Assembly (NCBI GenBank): GCA_018654745.1
Contig: JABILA010000088.1
Coordinates: 149,546 to 213,545, forward strand
From: Alphaproteobacteria bacterium
GTDB lineage: Bacteria > Pseudomonadota > Alphaproteobacteria > UBA2966
DNA: 64,000 nucleotides
Reading direction: 5' to 3'
Below are positions 25,333 to 34,139 of the stretch, one piece after another. The position numbers and the translations under genes were made by a program. The notes beneath the pieces are model-generated. The model made no database searches and was not told where the DNA came from. It was given only the letters and a program-made list of their open reading frames with translations. How positions within the stretch are numbered: position 1 is the stretch's first letter; every line of letters starts with the position of its first letter.

Positions 25333-26700
25333 TCATGCAGCATCTGCGGCGGAATTTACAGGGTCTGCCGCAACGCTGTTTGCATGGCCTGATTTTACGC
25401 GAACTTTAGCCAAATCACCAATCGCAAATCCGGCATCAATGGCACCATCGATGTAAACAGACTGATTATAGGGGCTGCGGCCGATCATTTGGCCATCGCG
25501 CTTGCCAATCCGTTCGATCAATACGTCAATTTCAGCATTAATGGTTTGTCGGTTAAAAGCGGTTTGTTGTTCATCCAGCAGGGCCTGCAATGTCGCCAGG
25601 CGCTCGGATTTGATTTCCTCGGGCACATGTTCATCCATGCCGGCCGCAGTTGTCCCAGGCCTGGGACTATATTTGAAGGAATAGGCACTGGCGTAATTTA
25701 CAGCCCGCACCAGGGCCAGGGTCTCTTCAAAGTCCTTGTCTGTCTCGCCGGGAAAACCAACAATGAAGTCGCCGCTCAAGGCAATGTCAGGCCGCGACTT
25801 TCGCAGGATGTCGACAACCCGGCGATAATCACCGGACCGGTGGCGACGGTTCATGGCTTCCAGGATTCTGTCTGATCCGGATTGCACCGGCAAATGCAGA
25901 TAGGGCATCAGAATGTCGATATCGCGGTGGGCTGCGATCAGTTCTTCGTCCATGTCGAGCGGATGCGATGTCGTATACCGCACGCGGGCCAGACCATCGA
26001 CGTCGGTCAGGCCTTCAATCAGGCGACCCAGCGACCAGGCTGATCCGGTCTGGTCCGGGGCTTCGCCATGATAGGCATTTACGTTCTGGCCCAGCAGCGT
26101 AATTTCACGCGCGCCCAGTGCTGCAAGATCCCTTGCCTCCGCAATGACATCTGCGACCGGGCGGGAATATTCAGCGCCCCGGGTATAGGGCACTACACAG
26201 AATGTGCAGAACTTGTCGCAACCTTCCTGAACCGTCAAAAAGGCAGAGGGTCCCTGGCCACCGGATTTTGGCAAGGCATCAAATTTTGGTTCAGACGGAA
26301 AGTCTGTTTCAACAACGCCGGCACCGCGTGCCGCCGCCCGAACCATATCGGGCAACTGATGATAGGCTTGTGGGCCAAAGACCATATCGACCCAGGGAGC
26401 ACGGCGGCGCACTTCCGCCCCTTCGGCCTGGGCCACACATCCGGCAACTGCGATAACCATGTGCCGACCATCCTGCGCCAGCGCTTCCTTGTGTTTGCGC
26501 AAACGACCCAGTTCCGAATAGATCTTTTCGGCTGCCTTTTCACGAATGTGGCAGGTATTGAGAATAACCATGTCGGCATCCGACGCATTGTCACAGGCCT
26601 GATAGCCCAGAGGCGTCAGCACATCGGACATGCGAGACGAATCATAGACATTCATCTGGCAGCCCCAGGTCTGGATATGCAGTTTCTTGTGGTTCTTCAT
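25333..26700 (-). CDS. miaB: tRNA-2-methylthio-N6-dimethylallyladenosine synthase
   Basis: 455 residues, standard length. MiaB is a radical-SAM methylthiotransferase acting on i6A37 of tRNA. The N-terminal domain has C14 ([12 protein letters not shown]), NTCHIREKA and [10 protein letters not shown], binding the auxiliary cluster. The radical-SAM CxxxCxxC is in [18 protein letters not shown]. The C-terminal TRAM domain includes [15 protein letters not shown]. The next gene downstream is phoH, 46 bp away, the usual order. Confidence 0.97.
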   Translation of the reverse strand: MKNHKKLHIQTWGCQMNVYDSSRMSDVLTPLGYQACDNASDADMVILNTCHIREKAAEKIYSELGRLRKHKEALAQDGRHMVIAVAGCVAQAEGAEVRRRAPWVDMVFGPQAYHQLPDMVRAAARGAGVVETDFPSEPKFDALPKSGGQGPSAFLTVQEGCDKFCTFCVVPYTRGAEYSRPVADVIAEARDLAALGAREITLLGQNVNAYHGEAPDQTGSAWSLGRLIEGLTDVDGLARVRYTTSHPLDMDEELIAAHRDIDILMPYLHLPVQSGSDRILEAMNRRHRSGDYRRVVDILRKSRPDIALSGDFIVGFPGETDKDFEETLALVRAVNYASAYSFKYSPRPGTTAAGMDEHVPEEIKSERLATLQALLDEQQTAFNRQTINAEIDVLIERIGKRDGQMIGRSPYNQSVYIDGAIDAGFAIGDLAKVRVKSGHANSVAADPVNSAADAA

Positions 26701-26776
26701 TTCTTCTGACAGCGCAAATTGTTAACGGACCGCGGTCCGGTTTCTGTCCTGAACATGCGCACTGCACCCCGGACTG

Positions 26777-27580
26777 TCAAGAACCTGCCTGTGGCAAGGC
26801 TGGACGATCAGGGATTTCGCCCCCATCCCTGACAACGTCATAACAATGTTTTGCCAACGCCTTGCGCGAATTGAATTGCGCCATATCTGCCGGGGCGTGA
26901 AAATTCAGGACGACATCAATCCCGCCGCCCTCGCAAAATAATTGCCACAAATGCGGCATTAGAAACATGTCACCATACCAGGCGATGGCCGGCATCTGGC
27001 TCCGCACAAGAGGCAATCCCGCGCGGTGGGTATAGCGAATGCTGACGGGTTGTACCGGCAAAGCCGGACCACCAGGGGTCTGTTCAGCGACGGAAAAAAA
27101 ACTGCTTTGAAACGGCAAGATGCTGATACCGTCATTACTGGTCCCCTCGGGAAACAGGATCAGACTTTTCCCTGTTGCCAGATGCGCCGAAACCTGGTCG
27201 GTGCCGGTGCGGATTTGATGACGACTGCGGTCGATAAAAATGGATTGTTGTAATTTCGCCAGCAAGCCAAAACCTGGCCAGTCCGCAACTTCATGTTTGG
27301 CAATAAACCCGGCTTTCAGGATCGACCCAAGCGCCACGATATCGAGCCATGAGGCATGATTGGCCACATACAATACAGGATCAGTGGTACAGGGCTGTCC
27401 GCTGATCGTAATGTGAAGGCCAAGAATTCGCGCCGCGCCGCGATGATACAATAATGGCAGGTGCCTTGCCAAAGGACTGGATGTTTTCAGGGCCAGAAGC
27501 TGTAAGGGCAGCAGCAATCCGGTCCAGAAAATGGTCAGAGTTGATTTGACCACCCCACGCAAAAACATGGTCAGGCACAA
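26777..27580 (-). CDS. 1-acylglycerol-3-phosphate acyltransferase (PlsC family)
   Basis: 267 residues with an N-terminal hydrophobic segment (STLTIFWTGLLLPLQLLAL). The four acyltransferase blocks are present in order: NHASWLDI (HX4D catalytic motif), FIAKHEVADWPGFGLLAK, LFPEGTSNDG, and the C-terminal VQPVSIRYTH. It should make phosphatidic acid at the inner membrane. The N-terminal start could be at 27580 or four codons later. It is 76 bp upstream of miaB and 53 bp downstream of fur on the same strand. Confidence 0.88.
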   Translation of the reverse strand: MCLTMFLRGVVKSTLTIFWTGLLLPLQLLALKTSSPLARHLPLLYHRGAARILGLHITISGQPCTTDPVLYVANHASWLDIVALGSILKAGFIAKHEVADWPGFGLLAKLQQSIFIDRSRHQIRTGTDQVSAHLATGKSLILFPEGTSNDGISILPFQSSFFSVAEQTPGGPALPVQPVSIRYTHRAGLPLVRSQMPAIAWYGDMFLMPHLWQLFCEGGGIDVVLNFHAPADMAQFNSRKALAKHCYDVVRDGGEIPDRPALPQAGS

Positions 27581-27633
27581 ATCAGTTCGGGCATGTCATG
27601 TCCTGCGAAATTCTGGCTGCTGGGTATGAAGTC

Positions 27634-28050
27634 TCAGCTTTTTTCTTCGCTGTCGCGAACGCCATAGAGTTCCAACCGGTGTCCAACCAGCTTGAAGCCA
27701 AGTCGGCGGGCAATTTCAGCTTGCAGCTTTTCGATCTCGGGATCCTGGAATTCAATAACTTCCCGGGTGCGAATATCAATCAGGTGATCGTGGTGCTCTT
27801 CCGACACTTCTTCGTAGCGCGATCGTCCATCACCAAAATCATGACGCTCAAGAATTTCTGCTTCTTCGAAAAGGCGCACGGTTCTATACACGGTGGCAAT
27901 CGAGATCTTTGGATCAATGGCACTTGCCCGGGCATAGACTTCCTCTACATCCGGATGATCGTCCGAATCTGACAAAACACGTGCGATGACCCGCCGCTGG
28001 CCGGTCATTTTCATACCTTTTTCGATGCAAAGGGTCTCGAGGCGGGACAT
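27634..28050 (-). CDS. fur: Fur/Mur-type metal-responsive repressor
   Basis: 138 residues from the ATG at 28050. A GGGAGA sits 15 nt before this ATG but only 8 nt before an in-frame TTG nine bases upstream, so the TTG at 28059 is a real alternative. Winged helix: MKMTGQRRVIARVLSDSDDHP and ISIATVYRTVRLFEEAEILE. Metal site: EEHHDHLIDIRTREVIEF. No C-terminal CxxC pairs, as in many alphaproteobacterial Fur/Mur. In this class the protein often responds to manganese more than to iron. Together with irr it gives the window two Fur-family regulators. Confidence 0.9.
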   Translation of the reverse strand: MSRLETLCIEKGMKMTGQRRVIARVLSDSDDHPDVEEVYARASAIDPKISIATVYRTVRLFEEAEILERHDFGDGRSRYEEVSEEHHDHLIDIRTREVIEFQDPEIEKLQAEIARRLGFKLVGHRLELYGVRDSEEKS

Positions 28051-28243
28051 TGTAGGCAAGTTTATATCTCCCTGAACAATCAGAAAACTGACCCACAAGC
28101 GTGTAGCCGCCCGCTGGATCAACTGTGATTGATAATAAACCACAGTTGTCAGTAAATCTGTACCGATTCTGCGAATTTTCCGCGCAATCCAGCCAAATTC
28201 CGGAAAATCAGACCAACTGTTTCACTAGAGATCGCTCAGAAGC

Positions 28244-28264
28244 GATTCCGCTCCACGCGGAATC
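28244..28264. repeat. Dispersed palindrome copy, GATTCCGC type
   Basis: Perfect 8-bp arms GATTCCGC (28244-28251) and GCGGAATC (28257-28264) in the gap between mucR and fur, flanked by CTAGAGATCGCT and AATCGCTCTAG. It is a relative of the copies at 52206 and 60391 and may act as a bidirectional hairpin between the two genes. Confidence 0.7.
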
Positions 28265-28293
28265 ACTCTGATCAATGAAACAATGAAATCGCT

Positions 28294-28701
28294 CTAGCGA
28301 CTGCGCTTTGTACCAAGGCCGATTTTCTTGGCCAGTTCACTGCGCTGGGTGGCATAATTGGGTGCCACCATTGGATAGTCAGCCCCCAGACCCCATTTTT
28401 CACGATATTCTTCAGGACTGAGATTATAACGTGTTTTGATGTGGCGCTTCAGCATCTTCAGTTTTTTGCCGTCTTCCAGACAAATGATGTAATCCGGCGT
28501 AATTGATTTTTTAATAGGAACTGCAGGGTTGAGTTTTTCCTGTGCAGCCGGTGCTGCACCCCCTAATTGGGCGAGCGCGCCAAATACTTGTTGTATCAAG
28601 TTTGGCAAGTCAGCAACAGGAACTTCGTTGTTCGACACATGCGATGCCACGATATCCGTGGTCAGCGCAAGAAGTTCATTGGTATCAATTTTCTCAGACA
28701 T
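28294..28701 (-). CDS. mucR: MucR/Ros-family transcriptional regulator
   Basis: 135 residues, full length for MucR. The N-terminal LTTDIVASHVSNNEVPVADL block is the oligomerisation part. The zinc-finger region is YIICLEDGKKLKMLKRHIK, followed by NLSPEEYREKWGLGADYPMV. The expected zinc ligands are C74, D77 and H87; the second His is replaced by R91 (HIKTR). MucR proteins bind AT-rich DNA and silence many genes, including exopolysaccharide, motility and virulence genes. The 87-bp AT-rich gap to the divergent TusA-like gene is a plausible autoregulatory site. Confidence 0.92.
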   Translation of the reverse strand: MSEKIDTNELLALTTDIVASHVSNNEVPVADLPNLIQQVFGALAQLGGAAPAAQEKLNPAVPIKKSITPDYIICLEDGKKLKMLKRHIKTRYNLSPEEYREKWGLGADYPMVAPNYATQRSELAKKIGLGTKRSR

Positions 28702-28788
28702 AAAATTTACCCATATACTTTTTAAATAATATTGATTTATATATTTCGTTTTGTGCTAATTTTCAAACTATTATTGTGGTTACTTTAA
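28702..28788. promoter_or_regulatory. AT-rich divergent promoter region, mucR / TusA-like
   Basis: These 87 bp are strikingly A+T-rich compared with the surroundings and separate two divergent start codons. MucR proteins recognise AT-rich DNA with T-A steps and repress their own promoters, so this is a likely MucR target. No single -10/-35 pair stands out. Confidence 0.4.
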
Positions 28789-29064
28789 ATGGATGGCCAA
28801 TCATTGTCTTCAACACCCGACTATTACCTGGACATCACATCGGATATTTGCCCGATCACATTTGTTAAGGCAAAACTGCTGATTGAAAAGATGTCTGCCG
28901 GTGAAGTTGCAGAAATCCGCCTGGGTGAAGGTGAACCGTTGATAAATGTGCCAAGATCGGTCAAATCAGAGGGGCATACAGTGCTTTCACTTGAATCCGA
29001 TGAAACATCACCAGGGGTTCACATTTTGATGGTAAAAAAGGCGGATCCGGCTTCAGCTGCCTGA
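28789..29064 (+). CDS. TusA/SirA-like sulfurtransferase family protein
   Basis: 91 residues. The family signature is the CPxP-like motif near the N-terminus, here DICPITFVKAKLLIEKM, with the sulfur-carrying Cys. It is followed by GEVAEIRLGEGEPLINVPRS and a final strand HILMVKK. The second Pro of CPxP is Thr, seen in some TusA paralogues. Such proteins pass persulfide sulfur in thiouridine, cofactor or sulfur-oxidation pathways. It is divergent from mucR, and its 3' end overlaps the convergent rimI end by 12 bp. The donor and acceptor are unknown. Confidence 0.8.
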   Translation: MDGQSLSSTPDYYLDITSDICPITFVKAKLLIEKMSAGEVAEIRLGEGEPLINVPRSVKSEGHTVLSLESDETSPGVHILMVKKADPASAA

Positions 29065-29538
29065 AGGATTTCGTTTCAGGACCAAAGCATCGACCCGGTC
29101 ACCATTCCGCCGTTTATAATAATTTTTTCGCCGCCCGACTTCTGTGAAATCATGGGCCAGATAGAGCTGTATGGCAGGGTCATTCTCGGCTGCGACCTCA
29201 AGAAACAACCCGGCATCTGAACGATCCGCGTGATCTGTTATTTCACCCAGCAGACCAGCTGCGACACCGCCGCGCCGCGCCGTGGGCACGACACCAATGG
29301 TCATGATTTCGCCTTCGTCTCCGCTAAATCGTGTCAGGGCCAGACCAACGGGCAGGTCTTCATCTGCCTGGATATCAACGGCCAGCCAGGCCAGCATGCC
29401 CGGCATCGCCATAAGGTTTGCAAATGAGCCAGCGTTCCAGACCTGTTCTTCGGATGTAAAAATTTCACCGTGCAAGGCCGCCAGTAAATCCTTGCTGGCG
29501 ATGGTCGCTGGTTCAACCCGCACCGACGTTCGGGTCAT
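29053..29538 (-). CDS. rimI: Ribosomal-protein-alanine N-acetyltransferase (GNAT)
   Basis: 161 residues with the GNAT fold. Motif A is IGVVPTARRGGVAAGLLGEI (acetyl-CoA pyrophosphate loop, R/Q-x-x-G-x-A type), followed by FLEVAAENDPAIQLYLAHDF and EVGRRKNYYK. Its place directly after tsaB with a 4-bp overlap supports RimI rather than another GNAT. RimI acetylates the N-terminus of ribosomal protein S18, and the tsaB-rimI pairing is common. Confidence 0.88.
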   Translation of the reverse strand: MTRTSVRVEPATIASKDLLAALHGEIFTSEEQVWNAGSFANLMAMPGMLAWLAVDIQADEDLPVGLALTRFSGDEGEIMTIGVVPTARRGGVAAGLLGEITDHADRSDAGLFLEVAAENDPAIQLYLAHDFTEVGRRKNYYKRRNGDRVDALVLKRNPSGS

Positions 29539-30227
29539 GGCAGGGATTTTCCACCCGGTAACTTTGCGTCGGGCGCACGCAAATATAATGGTGCAGGTGG
29601 TTCTTCGGGCATCCCGTCACAAGCAACAATGTCGCGGGCCAACCGGGCAACCGCAATGGCGTCAGCCTCGGGTCCCGATGTGCTGAACGAAATGTGGTCT
29701 TTATCCAGATCGGACATTTCCTGCACCATGGTTACGCCCGTGCCAACAATCGTGCAGGGGCCTGCCGGTAAATATTTGGCCAGCTCTGCCGTTTCGATGG
29801 CCAGAGGCGCGGTCCCCGATAAACAGATGGACTGTTCCGCTGCAAAATTCTGCACATAATACTGTCCCCTGCGGGCATCCAGAACCACCAGAATATCTGT
29901 CTCGCAACCATCCTGTCTGGCGGCAAGTGCGATGGCGGGCAGGCTGCCAACACCCTGTACCGGCAAGCTTTGCGCCACACCAAATCCACGCGCTGCGGAT
30001 AAACCGACCCGCTGGCCGGTGAACGTGCCAGGGCCTGTGGTGACCGCAACAAGATTGATATCCGGAAAGGCCAGGCCTGCATCGTCGAGGGCCGCACTGA
30101 CCATAGGCATCAGGGCTTCGGCATGTCCACGCTGCAAAGCCTCGAACCTGTGCGCCAGCACCTGATCATCAGTCAGCACCGCAACAGAACAACGGTTCAA
30201 TGTTGTATCAAAGGACAAAATGTTCAT
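29535..30227 (-). CDS. tsaB: tRNA threonylcarbamoyladenosine biosynthesis protein TsaB
   Basis: 230 residues from the ATG at 30227 (MNILSFDTTLNRCSVAV), the normal TsaB start; a longer frame was rejected. TsaB is the inactive ASKHA-fold partner of TsaD in making t6A37 of tRNA. Signature blocks are LSFDTT, HAEALMPMVSAAL, VAVTTGPGTFTGQRVGLSAA and LDARRGQYYVQ. It overlaps rimI by 4 bp. tsaC, tsaD and tsaE are not in the window. Confidence 0.95.
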   Translation of the reverse strand: MNILSFDTTLNRCSVAVLTDDQVLAHRFEALQRGHAEALMPMVSAALDDAGLAFPDINLVAVTTGPGTFTGQRVGLSAARGFGVAQSLPVQGVGSLPAIALAARQDGCETDILVVLDARRGQYYVQNFAAEQSICLSGTAPLAIETAELAKYLPAGPCTIVGTGVTMVQEMSDLDKDHISFSTSGPEADAIAVARLARDIVACDGMPEEPPAPLYLRAPDAKLPGGKSLP

Positions 30228-30351
30228 ATCATCGCCCAGCTTTATCCTGTTTGCCTTGCCATCATACAGCCTGATTACCGACACCGTGATATCAGGTACC
30301 TGGCAGGGATAGCACAAACTGAAATAACTTAAAGAGCGTATCGCCATAACC

Positions 30352-30900
30352 ATGTTAGTTGAAATCGTACCACCCGACTTTGATCTGGACATAGACATCG
30401 CTTACGCCACGGCGAATAATTTTACCGGCGCACCTGTCTACAAACGGCCCGGATGCTATTTGCATCCAGAAGCTGCCGAGGCCATGACCAGGGCATGTGA
30501 TCTGGCCGCGCAGATGGACCTGCGCTTTTGCGTGTTCGATGCCTACCGGCCACCGGAAGCGCAATGGGCTTTGTGGCAACACACGCCAGACCCCGATTTT
30601 TTGTCGCTGCCCTGGCGCGGGTCTCCCCACAGCCGCGGCGTCGCAATTGACCTGACGCTTGTCGACAGGGACGGTCATCACCTGGTGATGGGAACAGGCT
30701 TTGACGCCTTTACGCCCTTATCGCACCACGGTAATACTAACGTACCGGTTGAGGCTCAGAAAAATCGCCACCTATTGATGGGGATCATGACAACGGCGGG
30801 ATGGGATTTTTTCCGCAATGAGTGGTGGCATTATCAATTGTTTGAAGCCCGGCAATATCCGGTTGTCAAAGATGCCGACGCAGGCACCGGCATGATGTAG
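30352..30900 (+). CDS. D-alanyl-D-alanine dipeptidase (VanX/DdpX family)
   Basis: 182 residues, no signal peptide, so probably cytoplasmic. The zinc-peptidase motifs are SPHSRGVAIDLTL (first His and Asp ligands) and NEWWHYQLF (catalytic Glu and third ligand His). FDAYRPPEAQWALW is the conserved Arg-containing block. VanX-type enzymes cleave D-Ala-D-Ala; in non-resistant bacteria they recycle the dipeptide. It is divergent from tsaB and 49 bp upstream of a polysaccharide deacetylase on the same strand. No VanA or VanH homologue is present, so resistance is not suggested. Confidence 0.9.
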   Translation: MLVEIVPPDFDLDIDIAYATANNFTGAPVYKRPGCYLHPEAAEAMTRACDLAAQMDLRFCVFDAYRPPEAQWALWQHTPDPDFLSLPWRGSPHSRGVAIDLTLVDRDGHHLVMGTGFDAFTPLSHHGNTNVPVEAQKNRHLLMGIMTTAGWDFFRNEWWHYQLFEARQYPVVKDADAGTGMM

Positions 30901-30949
30901 AAATTGATCAGCTGTCTGTAAATGGACTGATGGGGAAAAGGGGATTCAG

Positions 30950-32029
30950 GTGACAAATACAATTGGCACAAAACAGCCATTGGCATTTGCACGCCGGTTT
31001 ATTGTTGCGGGTTTGTGGGCAATGGTCCTTGCGACTTTTGGCTTCGTGACCTTCATCTCCGCAAGCCCGTCTCGTGCGGCAGAAGTTCCCCATGCTGTTG
31101 TGTTGATGTATCACCGTTTTGGCGAGCCCGCCTTGCCATCAACCAACATCCGCCTCGACCAGCTGGATGCCCACATCGCAGAGCTGAAATCTGCATCTTT
31201 CAATGTTTGGCCGCTGGAAAAAGTCGTGGCTCAAATCAAGGCTGGTGTCGCGCTGCCCGACAGGACATTGGCAATTACCATCGATGACGCCTATGCCTCT
31301 GTTTATCACCACGCCTGGCCGCGCTTTCGGGCGGCCGGTTTTCCGTTTACGATATTTGTCTCCACAGACCAGATCGGCCGCTCTGCCAACTATCTGACAT
31401 GGGGTCAGATCCGCGAAATGCAGGCCGCAGGTGTTACCATTGGTCACCACGGTGCTTCGCACGCACATATGGCAGGTGCGACCCCCGCAGCCATCAAGCA
31501 GGATATGGCACGGGCCGACAGGGCATTCGAAAAAGAGCTGGGTGGCGTCCCGAAAATATTTGCCTATCCTTACGGGGAAGCCAGCCTGACACTTCGGAAT
31601 CTGATATCTGATGCCGGTTTTTCGGCTGCTTTCGGGCAACATTCCGGGGTCGCCAATGCCAGCGCTGACCCACTGTATTTGCCGCGATTTGCCTTGAATG
31701 AAGCCTATGGCGACATGGATCGTTTTCGTCTGGCCGCCAATGCCCTGCCGATTCCGGCACGTGACGTATCGCCGTCCGATATGCTGGTTTCAGACAATCC
31801 GCCTGCCTACGGCTTTACCCTGGACGCTGTTATTCCGGGTATCTCACGACTGAATTGTTTTGCATCCCATCTGGGCGCAGCAGTGCGGACAGAACATCTT
31901 GGAACGGATCGTATTGAGGTTCGCTTTGCGCAACCGTTTCCGCCCGGTCGCTCCCGCATCAACTGCACAATGCGAGACAAAAACGGCCGCTGGCGCTGGC
32001 TTGGCCGTCTGTTTTTCGTGCCTAAATAG
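30950..32029 (+). CDS. Exported polysaccharide deacetylase family protein
   Basis: 359 residues from a GTG at 30950 with AGGGG upstream. An N-terminal hydrophobic segment (FIVAGLWAMVLATFGFVTF) and ASPSRAAE-like cleavage region indicate export. The NodB domain has LMYHRFGEP, the metal-binding TIDDAY (usually TFDDG) and the HGASHAHM block with two His ligands. IFAYPYGEAS is the later family block. The last 100 residues are an unassigned beta-rich domain. Substrate could be peptidoglycan or an exopolysaccharide. The position between a D-Ala-D-Ala dipeptidase and a glucosaminidase-like gene suggests wall remodelling. Confidence 0.87.
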   Translation: MTNTIGTKQPLAFARRFIVAGLWAMVLATFGFVTFISASPSRAAEVPHAVVLMYHRFGEPALPSTNIRLDQLDAHIAELKSASFNVWPLEKVVAQIKAGVALPDRTLAITIDDAYASVYHHAWPRFRAAGFPFTIFVSTDQIGRSANYLTWGQIREMQAAGVTIGHHGASHAHMAGATPAAIKQDMARADRAFEKELGGVPKIFAYPYGEASLTLRNLISDAGFSAAFGQHSGVANASADPLYLPRFALNEAYGDMDRFRLAANALPIPARDVSPSDMLVSDNPPAYGFTLDAVIPGISRLNCFASHLGAAVRTEHLGTDRIEVRFAQPFPPGRSRINCTMRDKNGRWRWLGRLFFVPK

Positions 32030-32039
32030 CAGCTCAAGG

Positions 32040-32118
32040 GCGTTTCCGGGTTTCGCGGAAACGTAGCGCTGTCCCAAACCCCGGGGCGATACCGCTTAAG
32101 CCGGAATCATCCTGGCAA
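32040..32118. repeat. Dispersed palindrome copy (two-hairpin form, degenerate)
   Basis: GCGTTTCCG (32040-32048) and CGGAAACG (32056-32063) form a clean hairpin. It is followed by a second, weaker one, GCGATACCG...CCGGAAT, ending near 32107. The arrangement resembles the two long copies at 54801 and 60316 but with a shorter linker. It sits between two convergent genes. Confidence 0.6.
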
Positions 32119-32133
32119 ATCTGCCGTAATTGC

Positions 32134-33225
32134 TCAGGTATCGCTACCCAGCGCGACCCGCAAGCGTGACCGGTCAAAAGCACCCATACCGTTTACCCGC
32201 ATAATCGTGCGGATCGTGCCGATATAAGCGGCACCACGTTCGGAATATCGATCCAGGGTCTTGATCAGTTCAGCACCCGTTACATCCTGACCGGATTTCC
32301 TCAGGGCTGCGCGGCGTGCGCGGAATTTCTTGTAGGCCCTGTGGGTATTGAGATTGAACACATAGGCATCAATCGAGCCACGCAGTTCGTCAAAGGCGCG
32401 GACTTCATGCTTTGCGCCTTCATTGCGTTTGTCCGGCACAATGCCCTTGCCCTTTTTATAGGTCCACTGGCCAAAAACGGCATTGCCCTTGATCGCAAAT
32501 CGCGACGTGCCCCAGCCACTTTCCTCGGCACCCTGTGCCAGGGCCAGCGACGGCGGCACAATATCCACCCGGATTTTCAGGTCCGTCATGACTTTCCTGA
32601 GATCGCCACCCTTTTTCAGGTCAGTGATATCGACACCATAGTTGTCGGCAAGTTCCAGCAACCATTTACGGTTGGCTTCGCCCGGTTGTCCGTCACGTAC
32701 CATCAGTTTCAGCAAGCGCAAACGATCCTCGCGGACTTTCTCGTTTGCCTGCAGGACCAGCGGTAGCATGCTGCGGATAAACAGGCTCTTTTTAGCTTTC
32801 ACAGAGCGCAAGGAAGACAAATCCTTGGGCAAATTCACCAACAGGACCCGTGGTACATCGCCACCATCGCGCACATCCGAAAGAGTAAATCCGGCGGCGG
32901 AGAATTTGTTATCAAGATCAGCGGCACTCGCGACCTTGATCGGGCCACTCAGGGCTTTGGCCTGTGCCGCCAGATCGTCGTCAGCATCGCCGAACAAGCT
33001 GTAGCGAGGCAGATTGGCATAGATAAGCTGTGGGCTCGCCGGGTCAGTGGACGCGGCCTGCGCTGTGCCTTGATTTGAATCAGCGGCATGTTTGCCGCCA
33101 TTCAGGGCATCAAGACCTGCCGCAAGATACAGGCCTGCGATACTGAGACCGAGGGTACCTACGATAGCTTTATTCAGGCCGGATAGCTGGAATCCGGACA
33201 GACCGGACTTCTTGGCGTGGGACAT
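32134..33225 (-). CDS. Bax-like glucosaminidase domain protein
   Basis: 363 residues. A hydrophobic segment near the N-terminus (AIVGTLGLSIAGLYLAAGLD) may be a signal anchor. The C-terminal half matches the Bax/glucosaminidase family: SLALAQGAEESGWGTSRFA with a likely catalytic Glu, GNAVFGQW, AFDELRGSIDAYVFNLNTH, and LDRYSERGAAYI. These are periplasmic or outer-membrane peptidoglycan hydrolases. The region from 60 to 200 is specific to this group. It is convergent with the polysaccharide deacetylase. Confidence 0.82.
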   Translation of the reverse strand: MSHAKKSGLSGFQLSGLNKAIVGTLGLSIAGLYLAAGLDALNGGKHAADSNQGTAQAASTDPASPQLIYANLPRYSLFGDADDDLAAQAKALSGPIKVASAADLDNKFSAAGFTLSDVRDGGDVPRVLLVNLPKDLSSLRSVKAKKSLFIRSMLPLVLQANEKVREDRLRLLKLMVRDGQPGEANRKWLLELADNYGVDITDLKKGGDLRKVMTDLKIRVDIVPPSLALAQGAEESGWGTSRFAIKGNAVFGQWTYKKGKGIVPDKRNEGAKHEVRAFDELRGSIDAYVFNLNTHRAYKKFRARRAALRKSGQDVTGAELIKTLDRYSERGAAYIGTIRTIMRVNGMGAFDRSRLRVALGSDT

Positions 33226-33575
33226 CTGAAACTTTCCTCATGACACCGAAAAAACTGTCCGGCATCTGTTCAAACCGTTGTTATCAACAGCGCAGTTAAC
33301 TGCGTCTCAAATTTTCCAGCCCGGGCTTTGTAACCGTTGATCCGAAACTTTGATCCGAATACCTGATCACCCTGGCTGGCACCGTCTGAGCGGAAAAAGC
33401 TGTTTTTCTTCCCGTCCAGCGACTGAGGTCCCACTGTTTGGCGCTGTTTGCGCCCCCTCTGAATCCCGATCTTATAGACAAATTTGGCCCTAATGTCCAA
33501 CAAACAAAACGCCCCTTCGTCGGGATCGACGAGGGGCGTTCAAGCTCTTGTTTTAACAGCCTTAATCAGACCGCT
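33226..33575. other. Intergenic region between nfu and the glucosaminidase gene
   Basis: 350 bp without a credible gene. The part next to nfu contains the intrinsic terminator at 33501-33540. The remainder, upstream of the glucosaminidase gene, should hold its promoter, but I see no clear one. Confidence 0.5.
33501..33540 (-). terminator. Rho-independent terminator after nfu
   Basis: A long stem: AACGCCCC-T-TCGTCG (from 33508) pairs with CGACGA-GGGGCGTT (to 33540) with one bulged T and a 4-nt loop. On the minus strand the stem is followed by UUGUUUG. It lies about 35 bp past the nfu stop. Confidence 0.85.
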
Positions 33576-34118
33576 TTAGATTTGGCGAACTTCCATGACT
33601 TCCGGAATGTAATGACGCAGCATGTTCTCGATGCCGTGTTTCAGGGTCATTGTCGAACTTGGGCAGCCGGCACAGGCGCCGTGCATCTCAAGATGAACAA
33701 TGCCGTCTTCAAAACCGTGGAAAATGATATCGCCACCGTCCTGGGCCACAGCCGGACGCACACGGGTTTCAAGCAATTCCTTGATCTGCATGACGACGCC
33801 GTCATCGTCTTCTGCGTCATCGGAACTTTCTGCACTGGCCAATACAATCGGGTCACCGGAGGTAAAGTGATCCATGATTGAACCCAGAACGGCTGGCTTG
33901 ATGTCGTTCCAGTCAACAGCACCTTTGGTCACCGTAATAAAGTCGGAGCCAAAAAAGACACCGGTCACACCTTCAACACCAAAAATGCGTGTCGCCAGGG
34001 GTGAGCGTTCGGCTGCTGCCAGATCGACAAAATTTGCTGTGCCGTGGCTCATGACTTCCTGGCCGGGCAAAAACTTGAGTGTTGCCGGGTTGGGTGTTGT
34101 TTCGGTCTGAATAAACAT
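33576..34118 (-). CDS. Nfu-type iron-sulfur cluster carrier (NifU C-terminal family)
   Basis: 180 residues. The N-terminal Nfu_N domain starts MFIQTETTPNPATLKFLPG and ends near DFITVTKGAVDWNDIKP. The C-terminal NifU-like domain carries the cluster-binding CxxC in HGACAGCPSSTMTLKHGIE. Such proteins pass 4Fe-4S clusters to target enzymes. This two-domain form is that of mitochondrial NFU1 and alphaproteobacteria. GGAGAAG precedes the ATG. Overlapping palindromes in its leader are noted separately. The window's Fe-S users (MiaB, HdrC-like, Nth, HemW) could be clients. Confidence 0.92.
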   Translation of the reverse strand: MFIQTETTPNPATLKFLPGQEVMSHGTANFVDLAAAERSPLATRIFGVEGVTGVFFGSDFITVTKGAVDWNDIKPAVLGSIMDHFTSGDPIVLASAESSDDAEDDDGVVMQIKELLETRVRPAVAQDGGDIIFHGFEDGIVHLEMHGACAGCPSSTMTLKHGIENMLRHYIPEVMEVRQI

Positions 34119-34139
34119 TTTCTAGCTTCTCCGCAAAAT

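Noticed and set aside
30352..30900. VanX-type dipeptidase as a vancomycin-resistance gene
   Set aside because: No vanA/vanH-like ligase or dehydrogenase neighbours; DdpX-like homologues occur widely in Gram-negative bacteria for recycling.
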